A stretch of 64,000 nt of DNA from Cryphonectria parasitica EP155 (GCF_011745365.1 NW_024468910.1:2446068-2510067), one strand, 5' to 3'; shown: positions 23,180 through 33,934, counted from the stretch's first letter. The notes: generated by a model not told the origin, from the letters alone. Numbers and translations are program-made.

Positions 23180-23911
23180 ATGGCCGGCACTTGGGTGCCT
23201 CGGTGCTGGACATGGTCGTCAGCTGCTGCCCGCTCCAGAACATCAATGTTTGTGATTTCGTTCACCATACTCGCTTGTCTCCTAGCAATGTTTCTTGCAT
23301 ACTTCGAGCTGGACGAAGGGGCGGGCACAATATTCCAACCCGCTCTGGTGGGAGCACACCATACCACAACAGGCGATGTTTTCGAAGCGGGCATCAAAAG
23401 GAGTTGGCATCACCGGGAGATCGACTACGACGACCTGACGGTGGTCCAGACGCTCCAGCCCGGGCGGCTGGAAGTTGTGCGACATCCCGATTTTGGCAAC
23501 ACGTCGGTCCTGGTCAAGTTGGGGCCAGATGGATATGAGGCTGACATGCATCGAGAGACTGAGTTCTACCGAATCCTCGACGGTCTTGGTACAACACCGC
23601 TTTTTCTCGGCCACATCACACGGGGCGATCGCATCGTCGGGTTCGTCAGCGAGTATATAATAGCAGAAGGAAAATCGGCGGCGGTGGGAACCCAGACGGG
23701 TAGGAAGAAGGCTGCCTGCCTCGCCGCGCTCAGGCGGATGCATGCAAATGGCGTTGCGCATAGAGATGCCCATGGGGGAAATTGCCTTCTGAGGGAGAAT
23801 GGGACGGCTGTGCTGATCGATTTCGAGTTGTCGGTGGTGAATCCGTCTCAGGCGCAGGTCGCCAAGGATCTGTGGGTCATGAGCCACACAGTCCAAATTG
23901 AAGGTGCATAA
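23180..23911 (+). CDS. Kinase-like protein with predicted N-terminal membrane segment
   Basis: Open frame of 243 aa from ATG 23180 (good context, GTCATGGCC). Residues 23-42 form one strongly hydrophobic segment (FVISFTILACLLAMFLAYF). A compact kinase-like domain follows: a VLVK lysine (Lys113), a C-helix-like HRETEF (124-129), GFVSEYI hinge-like strand (154-160), the catalytic loop HRDAHGGNCLL (194-204) and VLIDFELS (211-218), in which DFE replaces DFG. So the key Lys, Asp, Asn and metal-binding Asp are present in about 200 residues, shorter than a classical protein kinase. It resembles the many small protein-kinase-like/phosphotransferase proteins of filamentous fungi; substrate unknown. Start is uncertain: Met23 (23246) would put the hydrophobic segment at the very N-terminus as a signal anchor, and an upstream exon is possible. 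The C-terminus after the DFE block is short, so the last exon may also be missing. Confidence 0.62.
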   Translation: MAGTWVPRCWTWSSAAARSRTSMFVISFTILACLLAMFLAYFELDEGAGTIFQPALVGAHHTTTGDVFEAGIKRSWHHREIDYDDLTVVQTLQPGRLEVVRHPDFGNTSVLVKLGPDGYEADMHRETEFYRILDGLGTTPLFLGHITRGDRIVGFVSEYIIAEGKSAAVGTQTGRKKAACLAALRRMHANGVAHRDAHGGNCLLRENGTAVLIDFELSVVNPSQAQVAKDLWVMSHTVQIEGA

Positions 23912-24480
23912 TTACTACATTACTTGGGTTTATGGTGTATACCCATTCGAATGGTTGCTTTTCGACATGTGGTGAGAAAAATGAGAGAGGCTATACAGCA
24001 CTGTCCTAAACCACAACTTGCTCCATGGATTTTGTTGGCAAAGGTCTGTTGTAGTGTTATTCCAGGCTTGAATGTTTGTTGCTCGACAAACCCCCTGTCG
24101 AAATGAGGTAAATTGACAAAGTATGAGTCGAAATGATAATGGCTAGGCCTATATTGGTGCAACTGTTAGTACTCACACTGAAACAGAGAGGAAACCCTAC
24201 CAAAGACGTAGCGTTCGCATCCTGCCGAGTTCACAATGTCTCATTTTCAACAAGAGCCAACAGCAAACAGGACAAGGACGGAAGAAAGATCCAAGGTTGC
24301 AGAACAGCAGCCACAGAAATCATCATCACAATTCCATAAGAAGTATCAACTCTCCCTTCCAAAAATGGATCTACTCTCACATTCCTCATCACTCCTCAAC
24401 AAGTTCACACAGTCATCCAAGGACTGCAGGGCCCAAAGCCAGCTTCACCTCCTCCCTCATCTTCTTTTCTCGCAGAACAG
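23912..24480. other. Intergenic region between tandem genes
   Basis: Promoter and leader of the glycosyltransferase gene. The part from 24240 to 24480 is rich in CAA/CCA/TCA and low in G, typical of a fungal 5' leader. No separate gene seen. Confidence 0.5.
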
Positions 24481-25764
24481 ATGACAGCCTCACCACTCAA
24501 CAACATCAAGACCCAACAACACAAGCAGTCTAGCAATTCCATAATGGAGGCTCCATCTCACCCCTACACCTTGCCTGCGGGTGTGCACACCATCCCAAGC
24601 ACAGAACTTGACCTCGGCCCTGATGCCGAGATCGACGAGCTCTTCCTGCACCCAACTCCAGTCTCCCCCGGCCATGATAAGAATCTCTGGTTCTTTTGGC
24701 ACTCTGGCTACAGAACCATGCACCCCTACACCAAGAGGACAGTCAGGACGTACCATCGACGCTTCTCGCGCAAGGGCTGGACGATCCGCGTTCTCGACGT
24801 AGCGTCAGGCTCACCCGCCAACGTCGCTAATTTTCTCGACGTATCAGACCCCTCGCTCTTCCCCAAGGCCTTTCGCGAGGGCACCATAACTGGAAAGTAC
24901 GCGCTGCAGCACACGTCGGACCTCGTGCGCTTCCCGCTTCTGAACCGGTACGGCGGTGCGTACGCCGATGTCGGGCTGATGGCAATCGGGGATCTCGACG
25001 CACTATGGGAGGCCACGGTGGGCTCGTCGGACCCGCACCCGGTCACTGGGAAGCGATATGAGGTGGTCAGCTACCAGGCCGGTGTGGACGACGCGCCCGA
25101 CCTCACCAACTACTTCCTGGCCTCGCGCCCCGGGAACGCCTTCTTCACGCGGTGCCACGAGCTGTTCATGGCGCTGTGGGACGCCGACGGCGGGCACACC
25201 AGCACCGAGGGGATGCACCTCTCCCCGCTCCTTGACGGCATCTCCCTGCTCGGCAAGGACTTGACCTCCGACACCCAGACTGCGCTGTCCGACTACATCA
25301 TCCAGGGCCAGGCGGTGCGCAAGGTCATGACGACGATTGACAGCGATAACGGGTGGGATGGGCCGGCCTACGTGCGGGACCACATATACGCTATGGACTA
25401 CATGCCCGGGTCGCAGCTGATCAACGAGATGACGGCGTGGGACGGCCGGCGGGCCTTTGAGCTGATGTCGCTGCGGCTCCCTGCCGAGGGCGAGGAGGAG
25501 AGTGCCGACCAGAAGGCTGCAAGAGACATCGTGGAGGCGTGCCTGTCAAAGAGCTTCGCGTTCAAGCTTGCCCATGGGCTGATCCTCGCTGTGCTTGGAC
25601 CAACGCTGGGGTCGCTGTGGCGGAGCAACGAGGGGAGCGACGACGTGCCAGGGACGTATGCGCACTGGCTGAGGTATGGCATGATACACTGGGCACAGGA
25701 CGAGCTCCCGCCGCCGGTGGGTTTCAATCAAGTGGAAGCAGTGGGACATGGGCGGAAATCTTGA
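24481..25764 (+). CDS. Caps_synth-type glycosyltransferase-like protein
   Basis: Single exon, 427 aa. Resembles fungal proteins of the capsular polysaccharide synthesis family (GT32-like fold). The block KNLWFFWHSGY (about 68-78) corresponds to the family's 'IPKIIHQIW' strand. GKYALQHTSDLVRFPLL followed by NRYGGAYADVGLMAIGDLD (about 140-174) is the nucleotide-sugar binding region; the usual DxD reads A-D-V-G here, as in other fungal members. Later parts include an aromatic-rich segment (IYAMDYMPGS) and a hydrophobic helix (about 363-378). No signal peptide is evident, so a cytosolic or Golgi-peripheral role cannot be decided. The first 21 residues (Gln/Asn/Ser-rich) look like leader; ATG 24544 (MEAPSHPY) is an attractive alternative start. 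Substrate unknown. Confidence 0.8.
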   Translation: MTASPLNNIKTQQHKQSSNSIMEAPSHPYTLPAGVHTIPSTELDLGPDAEIDELFLHPTPVSPGHDKNLWFFWHSGYRTMHPYTKRTVRTYHRRFSRKGWTIRVLDVASGSPANVANFLDVSDPSLFPKAFREGTITGKYALQHTSDLVRFPLLNRYGGAYADVGLMAIGDLDALWEATVGSSDPHPVTGKRYEVVSYQAGVDDAPDLTNYFLASRPGNAFFTRCHELFMALWDADGGHTSTEGMHLSPLLDGISLLGKDLTSDTQTALSDYIIQGQAVRKVMTTIDSDNGWDGPAYVRDHIYAMDYMPGSQLINEMTAWDGRRAFELMSLRLPAEGEEESADQKAARDIVEACLSKSFAFKLAHGLILAVLGPTLGSLWRSNEGSDDVPGTYAHWLRYGMIHWAQDELPPPVGFNQVEAVGHGRKS

Positions 25765-26422
25765 TATCGGAAGATAGTGTTAATCATGCATTCAGACTGC
25801 CGCAAAGCACTTGAAAAAAATTGATCAATCGTATGCCGTGGCTACACATATATATCATCAGTTATGAGGCTTAACATCAGAACTTGCATCTGGGTCGTGA
25901 ACATGTCAAATTCTCTGCCTCCCCAATATTTCGGTTATACGTCTTTTTTCTTTTGCACACGAAAAAAACATTTCGAGTATTTCCTCGACAAGGAAGCTGG
26001 AGGTCTTCACTGCCTAGATCTCGGTGCTGGATCAGACAAGTACTTACCTCAAGTACGGGACTTTCCAGGTAGAGATTTGCCTGACTGGTGGGAACATGAC
26101 TGCAGCCCAAGTGATTGATTTTGGACATGTTGCAAGTCTCCTGCTAAAAGAAAATGGTATGGTTTGGACTCATTTTTTTTTTTTTTTGGTTCTGTGCTCG
26201 AGTTCTTGTATATAGATCCTACTGGGCGCGGTTAATAGGTGTTCACCACAGGTCAGGTATCAGCAGCTAGATAGATACTTTATCTACTTAGTAGCCAGCA
26301 GAGCAGACTAGCCGCAGCGAGTGGCCGGAGGGCGCTAGCAAGCCTCCAAAGAAGACGATCCCAAGGGATGGTCGCCCCGGACTTTGATTATGTTATCGAA
26401 TATGACGACCTCGATTACTTAG
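25765..26422. other. Intergenic region between tandem genes
   Basis: The 3' flank of the glycosyltransferase gene and the leader of the exonuclease III-like gene. It contains a T run at about 26173-26188 and a 32-codon upstream open frame that starts at 26368 (separate entry). Confidence 0.5.
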
Positions 26423-26466
26423 ATGGAGAGAAGTGCATCGTGTGCCAGCATGGACAGAGGTATTAG
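26368..26466 (+). promoter_or_regulatory. Upstream ORF overlapping the AP-endonuclease-like start codon
   Basis: ATG at 26368 opens 32 codons (acidic, starting MVAPDFDYVIEYDDLDY) and stops at 26464-26466. It is out of frame with, and overlaps, both candidate main start codons (26423 and 26450). If it lies in the mRNA it should depress translation of the main frame. It could also be the true first exon of a differently spliced gene, but I found no splice that rescues it. Confidence 0.35.
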
Positions 26467-27733
26467 CCCTCCTCCTCTCAAACGGCAAAGGGTCCAGTCT
26501 ACTCTTCAAGAGAACCTGAGCTCTCAGCCAAGATCACAATCCAGTGTAGGTCATGGACTGGGCCCAACGAGTGTGCGAGTCTTTACATGGAATATCAACG
26601 GCATTCAGCCATTCCTCCCAGCATCGACGTTGCCAATCACGTCGTTCTTCAAGCCTGTGGGCCAGCACTCGAAGAGTGGCCTAGGAAACACGACGACCAC
26701 GAAAGAAAAATCACTCCCAGACACCGTTGGCAGTCCCCTGCGGGCATTCCTGCAGAGACACTGCTGGCCCGAGATCCTCTTTCTCCAGGAGCTCAAGATT
26801 AGCCCGTCGGACTCAAAGACTCCTGCCACCCTACTTCACGCCGTCAATTCCCCCCTCCCATCTGAGAACGGACAGGACCTCGCGCAAAAGACCAGATACA
26901 AGCTTGACTTCAATCTTCCGCGAGACAAGCACAACGCTCGTGGATTCGGGGGAAAACTCTACGGTGTAGGGACCCTCCTGCGCGAGGACTTTGCGAGCCG
27001 ACATGTCGCCACCGTTCGACACGCAAGCTGGGACCACGAGGGCCGCGTCACCATCGTCGAGCTTGGGCAAGAGCAGACAAAAGGCGGCGACAGACCCAGA
27101 CCGCTGGCGCTCATCAACATCTACGCCGTCAACGGCACCAGCGCACCCTATCGCTCGCCAGACACGGGCAGGGCACTCGGCACGCGACACGACCACAAGC
27201 TGCGCGTCCACGAGCGCCTGCGCGACGAGTGTCTGGGGCTCGAGGGGCGGGGCTTCGATGTTGTCATCGCGGGGGACCTGAATGTTGCGCGGGGACGGCT
27301 GGACGGGTGGCCGAACCTCAGGACGTACCCGCAGCAGCACTGCCTCAACAGGGCAGACTTCAACAACAAGTTCTTTGGCGATGAGGATAATGCGAGGTCC
27401 GAGGCGTATCTAGGCGACAAAGGCCCAAGACATACCAGCAGCTCTGGTGCGGCCGGTGGCAGCAGCAGCAGCAGCAACAATAGCGATAGCAGCACAACCT
27501 TTGACGGCGTAGATGCTTTTCGTGCTATCTGGGGAAACGAGCTGAGGTATACATATCATCCACGCAGTGGAGATGAGTGGGGGGCCAGTTGTGATCGGGT
27601 AGACCTCATTATCGTCTCCAAGAGCCTGTTCGATAGTGGCCGAGTGCTCCAGGCTGATATCCTGGATTCGCCGCAGGAGCGAGGGACAAGTGATCATGTG
27701 CCTCTCTGGGTTAAACTGAGGCTGTGTGGGTGA
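26423..27733 (+). CDS. Exonuclease III / AP-endonuclease-like protein (EEP fold)
   Basis: Single exon, 436 aa. Belongs to the endonuclease/exonuclease/phosphatase superfamily, exonuclease III branch. Motifs in order: VFTWNINGI (53-61, Asn contacts), ILFLQELKI (118-126, metal-binding Glu), LINIYAVNG (catalytic Tyr region), VVIAGDLNVARG (catalytic Asp and Asn), RVDLIIVS and GTSDHVPLWV near the C-terminus (Asp-His pair). All catalytic residues of the fold are present. Expected role: incision at abasic sites or 3'-end trimming in DNA repair. A Ser/Asn-rich loop (about 335-355) interrupts the domain. There is no C-terminal zinc finger as in Apn2, so it is a separate family. ATG 26423 is used; ATG 26450 (Met10) has a better context. 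The overlapping upstream ORF makes the start questionable. An N-terminal KRQR cluster could be a nuclear signal. Confidence 0.85.
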   Translation: MERSASCASMDRGISPPPLKRQRVQSTLQENLSSQPRSQSSVGHGLGPTSVRVFTWNINGIQPFLPASTLPITSFFKPVGQHSKSGLGNTTTTKEKSLPDTVGSPLRAFLQRHCWPEILFLQELKISPSDSKTPATLLHAVNSPLPSENGQDLAQKTRYKLDFNLPRDKHNARGFGGKLYGVGTLLREDFASRHVATVRHASWDHEGRVTIVELGQEQTKGGDRPRPLALINIYAVNGTSAPYRSPDTGRALGTRHDHKLRVHERLRDECLGLEGRGFDVVIAGDLNVARGRLDGWPNLRTYPQQHCLNRADFNNKFFGDEDNARSEAYLGDKGPRHTSSSGAAGGSSSSSNNSDSSTTFDGVDAFRAIWGNELRYTYHPRSGDEWGASCDRVDLIIVSKSLFDSGRVLQADILDSPQERGTSDHVPLWVKLRLCG

Positions 27734-29566
27734 CACCACAGGAGTTCGAGCAGCTCTTGGAATTCGTCTGCCGACGGTAGTGGGAGGTAGCCGTGTGGGT
27801 GGGGCTTGTTACATTACACGCGATTGGCGGGACTGGATAGGGTGTTCAGTGTGAAGTTTGGGGCCAAGAAAGAAGGAAGAGAATAACAAGAACAGGAAAC
27901 TTGGGAATATATACATATGGATTGGTCAGGAGAAGGAGCTGCTTAGAGACCCTTTTCAAGAATAGAGTGAAAGTCAGAGAATGAGCCTCCCTCCAACCGA
28001 CATCCCAACCAAAGGGAATTTCCAGGTTTGCATCCGGAAAATAGAGCAAACAACTGGAGAAGCTACCGTCTCATCAATGATATCCTCTCACGGAGCAGAT
28101 TCATCCAACTCGCTATACTAGACAAAACAGTCTGGACAGACCGCATCTCCGCAGCTTTCAAGCCATGTTTTTTGAAGCTGCCATTTGGAATAGGACAAAG
28201 TCAAGGAAGGGGAAGGGGATGATAACCGGTTCATCAGACCTTAAGAGCGGGGAACAGTAGGTAGCCAGCTGATATTGCAATGGTAAGTAAATTTGGGCGA
28301 ATTTTCGGAGTTTGAAGTCGCTGTGCTCCAGCCTACTCAAGTTTATACAAGACTCTTGACTGTGGTTTGTCGACCGACGCGTCAGGTGAACTCAGCTCGT
28401 CTGGCTACCTAGATGTCATTCAGTACCGTTTTCACGTGGCAAACGTGAAAATGAGCATGTGTCAAACACATGCACGGGGGGCTTACATGACCAGCAGCAG
28501 GAAACCAAGTGCATGAGACAAGATGAGAATACCTAAATGTTACGTTGAGTGCCGCAAGCGGCCTGCCACATGCACAAAGAAGTCAAGACCAGCAACCACC
28601 TGAGGTAACTATCGCCAGTCGTGGGGTCAGCGTGGTGCAAACCTCCTTGACAAATGTAAAGATGAACAAAGACAGTGACGATCTTTCAGCGCAGATCAAG
28701 TGGATCTTGTGATCCTATGTCTGGACTGAAGCCCGTTCTCAAATGTTCTGGTCTGAGGCGCGGGGGAGTTACGCCGCTTAACGACACGATACAGTCGCAT
28801 TGCATCACATAGTCGTGCTCCATGGCAGATCAGAGAGACACACACACACAGAGAGAGAGTATGTGTTGTGTGAACCATCTTTGCGTGGTAGTCAGAGCGC
28901 AGGTATCATGCATATTAATGCCAATTTTGCTACATGTAATTACTGCCTGTCTCTCACAGTACATGTATTCATTTTGTGTTCTGTAGAGCAACCATGGAGC
29001 CCACGGTACTATTCAAGCACTCACAAATGGAACAATTTTTGAGGCATCTACCATGACTGTCGTGGTGTTTGGTTTCTCTCGAGTACTCTGATGTAAACGT
29101 TAGTGCTTGAAGCGGACTGCTAGCCCAGAGGTCTGGCGAGCTAGCATGCAGCGGCGTCATGAGTGGCCTCATAACGAGATGGTGCTCTTTGCAGTAATAG
29201 TTTTATTCATACGCATCATCCACTTTGTTTAGACTGGCTATTTGAGAAGCATGTGATACTGTCCGCAAACACAGGTCAAGTGGTCGAAATATAAATAAGG
29301 GGGCATTCCTCCTCCTGATCTCAGTCCAGAATGAGTCCTCATCCTTATCACCATCACGCTTTTGACATCCTGAAGAGGTAGACAAACCACCTTCTGCATT
29401 CCATCAATCTCTCTTTTCAGTTCCACATTTCGACCATACCAAAATCAATATTCTTCTCAAGGTTATCCAGACGATCCCCTGGATTACCAAGATACCGACA
29501 CCCAGTCACAATCCCAATTCCCGTCCCGAACCCAGAGAGCCATAATTCGCCCAGGATTCTCTCAAA
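27734..29566. other. Intergenic region
   Basis: About 1.8 kb without a supported gene; only short frames without domains. A CA-rich and GA-rich microsatellite is at 28837-28860. Confidence 0.5.
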
Positions 29567-30007
29567 ATGCTGTTTCCAGCCTTCTTCGTCTCTCTCGTTT
29601 GTCTTATCATCATCGCATTGTGCGGTGATGAACGTGTCGGGGTCAGTATTCCTATTTGTTGTTGATCACTAACCTTGGACCCCTCCTTTTTGATCTTACT
29701 ATGCCTCCTCGATGTGAAGCTCCTCCCCCAAGACTGACAAAGAGCCACTCCTGGACAGGTCCTTGCGGCCCCTTCCACGCAGCCCCCCAGCACCGGGGAC
29801 TGCATTGAGGACAGCTTCTTCGGGTGCCTGGGCAGAAGCGGGTGCACTGGGCCGGATGACACAGCCTGCCTCTGCGCAAGCGTTGCCTACGAGAGCTGTG
29901 TCCGGGATCAAATCTTTGGGCACTGTCCTGACCGCTGCGGCGAGGCCGAGACGGTCCGGTGCAGCCTGTGCCACGCTTGTGACCGTGATCCGAGGTGTCC
30001 TGCATGA
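29567..30007 (+). CDS. Small secreted cysteine-rich protein with CFEM-like CxC core
   Basis: CDS join(29567..29641,29759..30007), 107 aa. Exon 1 encodes a classical signal peptide (MLFPAFFVSLVCLIIIALC). The 117-nt intron has a GTCAGT donor, a branch point CTGAC about 22 nt before the GACAG acceptor, and is phase 0. Exon 2 begins VLAAPSTQPPSTGDC and carries 12 cysteines, with a D-D-T-A-C-L-C core followed by SC, HC, RC and a Cys-rich tail (RCSLCHAC). The TxC-LC arrangement recalls the CFEM fold of fungal extracellular membrane proteins, but the cysteine spacing and the extra tail cysteines do not match CFEM strictly. No GPI signal is seen. It is too small and split to appear as one open frame. 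It is convergent with the P450 gene (351 bp apart). Function unknown; a secreted effector-like or cell-wall role is inference. Confidence 0.68.
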
Positions 30008-30358
30008 GGGAAGCAGACTCCCAAGCCTGGGAGTTTCAAGAAAACTAAAAGAAAAAAGCTGGGGGAAAAAAAAGGAAAAACTTCAGAGATAAGAGAAAAA
30101 AAAAGAAGGAGGAGTGTTATCGACGACCGACATGGTAGCGCATTTATAGAGGAATTTCTTGTTCTTGGATTTGAAGCAACCACAGAAGTATTGACCAGGA
30201 CCAACACGGGGGTGCGATCAAAGTAGCGGTACAAATGGAAGCGATGATTATGCCAACCTTAATATTGCTGGTCCTAATGTGAGATCCGTTGTTTGCTCAA
30301 GAACAATAAGGATGACGTCTCTTCTCCTGGAAGTGATGATCCCCTATTCTCAGACACC
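30008..30358. other. Intergenic region between convergent genes
   Basis: 351 bp holding the 3' flanks of the cysteine-rich gene (+) and the P450 (-); A-rich at 30040-30110. No gene seen. Confidence 0.6.
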
Positions 30359-32306
30359 TCAAGACGACGCCCTCGCCAGCCGCACATAACACTGCACCGG
30401 CTCGAGCGCGAACCTCTGCACGCCCTCGTACCCGCTCAGGCTCGCAGGACACCTGAGCAGCTCAAAGTGCCACACAATCAGGGCGAACTGGATCTTGAGC
30501 GCCTGCACGGCCAGCCTCTTGCCAAAGCAGCTGCGCGGGCCCAGCCCGAACGCCAGCTGCGGCCCAGCCATGGGATCGTAGACCTCGGCGCCGTTCTCGG
30601 CTGCGTCCCTCTTGAGCCAGCGCTCCGGCCTGAAGACAGCAATGTCCGCATCGTCCCACGTGCCCGTCAGCGCTTTCCCCTCGGCCCGCCGCGCCCCAGG
30701 CTTGCGCTCGTGGTCGCGCACCGGCATGTTGGGCGTCTTGTACCCCGCGCCCGTGGCCGGCATGAACACCTCTGTGCCCCGGGGGATGCGCCGCCCCAGC
30801 ACCGTCGTGTCGACCTGCGCCTGGCGCACCACCATGGCGATCGTGTTGGCGTGGCGCTGCACCTCGTCGACGAGCGCGTCCAGATAGGGCGTCGTGCGGA
30901 ACGCCGCGTCCAGCTCTGCGTGCGTCGGCGCACGGCCCTGCGCCGCCGCCGCCGCGGGCACCGCTGCGCGCAGGTCAGCTCGCAGCCGGGACTGCGCCTC
31001 TGGGTGGTCTGCGAGCAGCTTGACGCCCCATGATACCGTTGTGGCGCTTGTGTCGTAGCCTGCCGTCATGAACCCGAAGAACTCGTCGGCGATGGCCCGG
31101 CTGTGGTAGTCGGGGCGGCGGCCCTCGCGCGCAGCAAGGTCGCGCTCGCGGAGGAGTACGCTGTGCAGGGCGCTGCGGGGCGTGGTGCTGTCTTTTGACT
31201 CGATCAGGGCGATGTACTCGGCCGTCCGGTCTGCAATGTAGCTGTCCTTGATGGCCATGGCGTGTCGCATGTAGGGCAGCTTGCGGACTACCCACGAGGT
31301 GAGGCGGGGCGCGGGCGAGAGCTGAGAGTTGGTGACAGAGTCTGCGAGGGTCAGGATGGCGGAAAAGATGGCCGGCACTGGGGCCTCTTCGGGGAAGGGC
31401 ATTGGGGTGTCAATGATGGCGCTACCGCTGCTGCTACTGCTGCTACTGCTGCTCCTGGTGGTGGTGCTGGCGGTGATCTGGGCTTCCTGTACCAAGGGCC
31501 TCTCCGTATCTCGCCACTGTTGCAAGGCTCCGAGCCGCAGGAACATGTTGCTCTCGGTTTCCTCGAGCCCAAAAGAGCTGGCAAAGATGGAGTCCAGCCC
31601 CAGGGCGGTTATGTCAGCGTGGGCAGCAAAGGGGCGGCCGGCGGCGAGGTCGCACTTGAGCTCCCAGACCTCGACCATCGAAATTGCAGCGTGGTAGACC
31701 TCGGGGGCGCTCACGGTGCTGATGAACGTCGGGCCCATGAGGTGATTGACGAGGGCACGGTTGCGCTTGAAGCGGTGGTCGGTCGAGAGGAAGTGCAACT
31801 GCTGTTGCGGCAGGATGCCGTCGATTAGGTCGCCGACGAAACGGCTGCGGTCAAACTCTCTCGTGCGCCGGAGCAGGATGTCCTGGACCTCGAGCGGGTC
31901 CGTCAACACGATCCACGGAGGCGACATGGGCTTGACAAAGACCTGGACGATGGGACTGCTGTGGCGCTCGTTGAGGGCACTGAGCCAGCACTGTTCGACG
32001 TTGTATCATTTGACATGGTTAGTACTTTGTCTTTGAGCGGAAAAGAGCCATCAAGCCTTTTGGCTTTGGAAAAGGAACCTAAGTACTCACAAAGATGCGC
32101 TTCGTGCGCAGGATATAGGCCATCATCTCGGGTACGTCCCCAAACAGCTTTTGAACGGCATCGTGGTTATACGGGATGCCCTCGATGGGTTTTGGAAGGA
32201 TAGCACGGTAGAGGCCATACAGCGCGGCCATTGTGATGCCGAAGAGGAGCAAGAGAAATGTAGTGGCACCGCCAGACTTGGAGGTTGAGAGAACAGTGTC
32301 CATCAT
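30359..32306 (-). CDS. Cytochrome P450 monooxygenase
   Basis: CDS complement(join(30359..31990,32091..32306)), 615 aa. One phase-0 intron of 100 nt (GTGAGT donor, AACAG acceptor). The N-terminal membrane anchor lies at about 14-36, followed by a Pro-rich hinge (ILPKPIEGIPYN). Diagnostic motifs: I-helix AGYDTS (382-387), K-helix EVQR (448-451), PERW (527-530) and the heme loop FGLGPRSCFG (553-562), with the heme-ligand Cys560. It is longer than usual because of a Thr/Ser-rich insertion (about 244-262) between the F-G region strands and an Ala-rich segment (about 413-425). It should be an ER-bound, NADPH-P450-reductase-dependent oxidase. No PKS/NRPS/terpene partner lies nearby, so substrate and pathway are unknown. 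Two adjacent ATGs open the frame. Confidence 0.93.
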
Positions 32307-32842
32307 GATTATTTTGATGCTGCATCACTGAAGGAGAAGAGGGCAACATGACAGTAAGAGGGAAAACAAGACAGGCCAGCCTTAAGGGGGTGCCCAACGA
32401 AGGGGGCAACCCCCAAAGAAGGAGTAGGTAAACCTTATTTATTTGGGACGACGGGCCGATACGAAGAAGATGGACGGACAAGCTTGACATGCACATGGTT
32501 TGTGCTCGGCAGACCGACGACGAGAACAGGGCCATGAGCGCCAGGACGTGTTAATTGCTTTCCGTATATGCAAGAGTGGCTTGGCTTGCCAATTGCCTTG
32601 TGGGAACCCAGAAGGACGGGGGAAAAGGTGAAAACAGGAAGAAAATCCGTACAGAATCGTGTCCTCGCTGGGAAGGTGAGCCATGATCACTTGTTGGCGA
32701 TGATATGTTGCCTCCCAAGAGGGGGAGAAACTCTGAAGTATAGTACTATACACACTGGCCTGATCAGCTGGAAACACTGAGTATTCAAGTAGTGATCCGT
32801 CGTGTGTATGGTGGCGCTCTGGACTCGGCATTTGGAATTAAA

Positions 32843-32857
32843 CCCCCCCCCCCCCCC
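32843..32857. repeat. Poly(C) tract, 15 nt
   Basis: Cytosine run about 540 bp upstream of the P450 start codon. Confidence 0.9.
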
Positions 32858-33099
32858 ACCTCCGGGGCCTAGACACACGTTCTGTGCTTGCGATCTGCCC
32901 ACTTTGTGCTTGGGAGGATGAGGACGATATGCAAAATGACTTCCAAGCCTCAAATCCAAAGTGTCATCGGCTTGATGAGTTTCTGACCCTGTGCCTAGTA
33001 GACCTCGTTGTATCATGTATGGTGCATAACTCCTTACGATTCAACCTCCTCTCAGAGACTGTATGCTTGGCCAACTTTTCGAATCCTTATACTCATTTT

Positions 33100-33132
<33 letters not shown>
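33100..33132. repeat. Compound (CG)n-(AG)n microsatellite
   Basis: Alternating CG (about 7 units) runs directly into alternating AG (about 9 units). The CG part could adopt Z-DNA. Confidence 0.85.
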
Positions 33133-33934
33133 GAAAAGAGAGAGAGAGGGAAAGAGAGCAGCAGCAACAGCAGATCAACCAACCCAATACTTGAAACAAA
33201 ACCACTGCCGTCGTATCGTGGTGGCAGTCTGCACGGCTCCGGAGATTAAGAAAGCTAAGCAAAACGAACCCAGCCACACCTCGCAACGGAAAGTCCAAGG
33301 ATGCAAATCCTTCGGGGTGGCACCTCGGCAGATATCTCTGTCCAAACCTCGCAAGAGGAAAGGGGAGGGGTTGGAGGAAATTACTGAATGCAGAAGACGC
33401 AGCGTCTCATCCATTTCACGCTTGTGGAGTTGGAAGTCCATGCTGAGTAATTTACATGCATATAATTAACCGCATGTAGTGGTTGAGGATGATGGTACTG
33501 CTGACGACCACTGTGGGCGTGTACTTGTATACAAATACTATAGATGATGGATGATGTTGCGGCGAGTCAGTCTTGCCCTGTTCTCTCATACGTAAGTAGA
33601 ACCTCCATTCAAATATGAAGCAGCCATTGGAATGCTGTTAAGGTACATGTTGATTGTATTAATAGGTTTCGGTACGTGAGTATTTCAAAGGAACCGTGTT
33701 TAGGCTCGCAAAACAGGCCTGTGAGGAAGCGCAGGTCTTGAGTAGGTGAGAACATATTACAGTGCTTCCGAACACGCCGATCTCACCAACCCCTGTTTCT
33801 CGGCTTGATGTTAGGTATTATCTTATCCAAATCTTCAGCCGCGACCAGAGAGCCCCGACGCTGTAGTACATCTTCGTGTGTCGTCGTCGTCGTCGTCGGT
33901 CTACAGCCTCGTCCGCCTCGTCATATACTGCCGT

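Larger units (their letters stand above)
32307..33934. other. Intergenic region between tandem genes
   Basis: The upstream region of the P450 and 3' flank of the SUR7-like gene. It contains C15 at 32843-32857 and a (CG)n-(AG)n compound microsatellite at 33100-33132. A short (GTC)n-like run is near 33880-33898. No supported gene. Confidence 0.55.
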
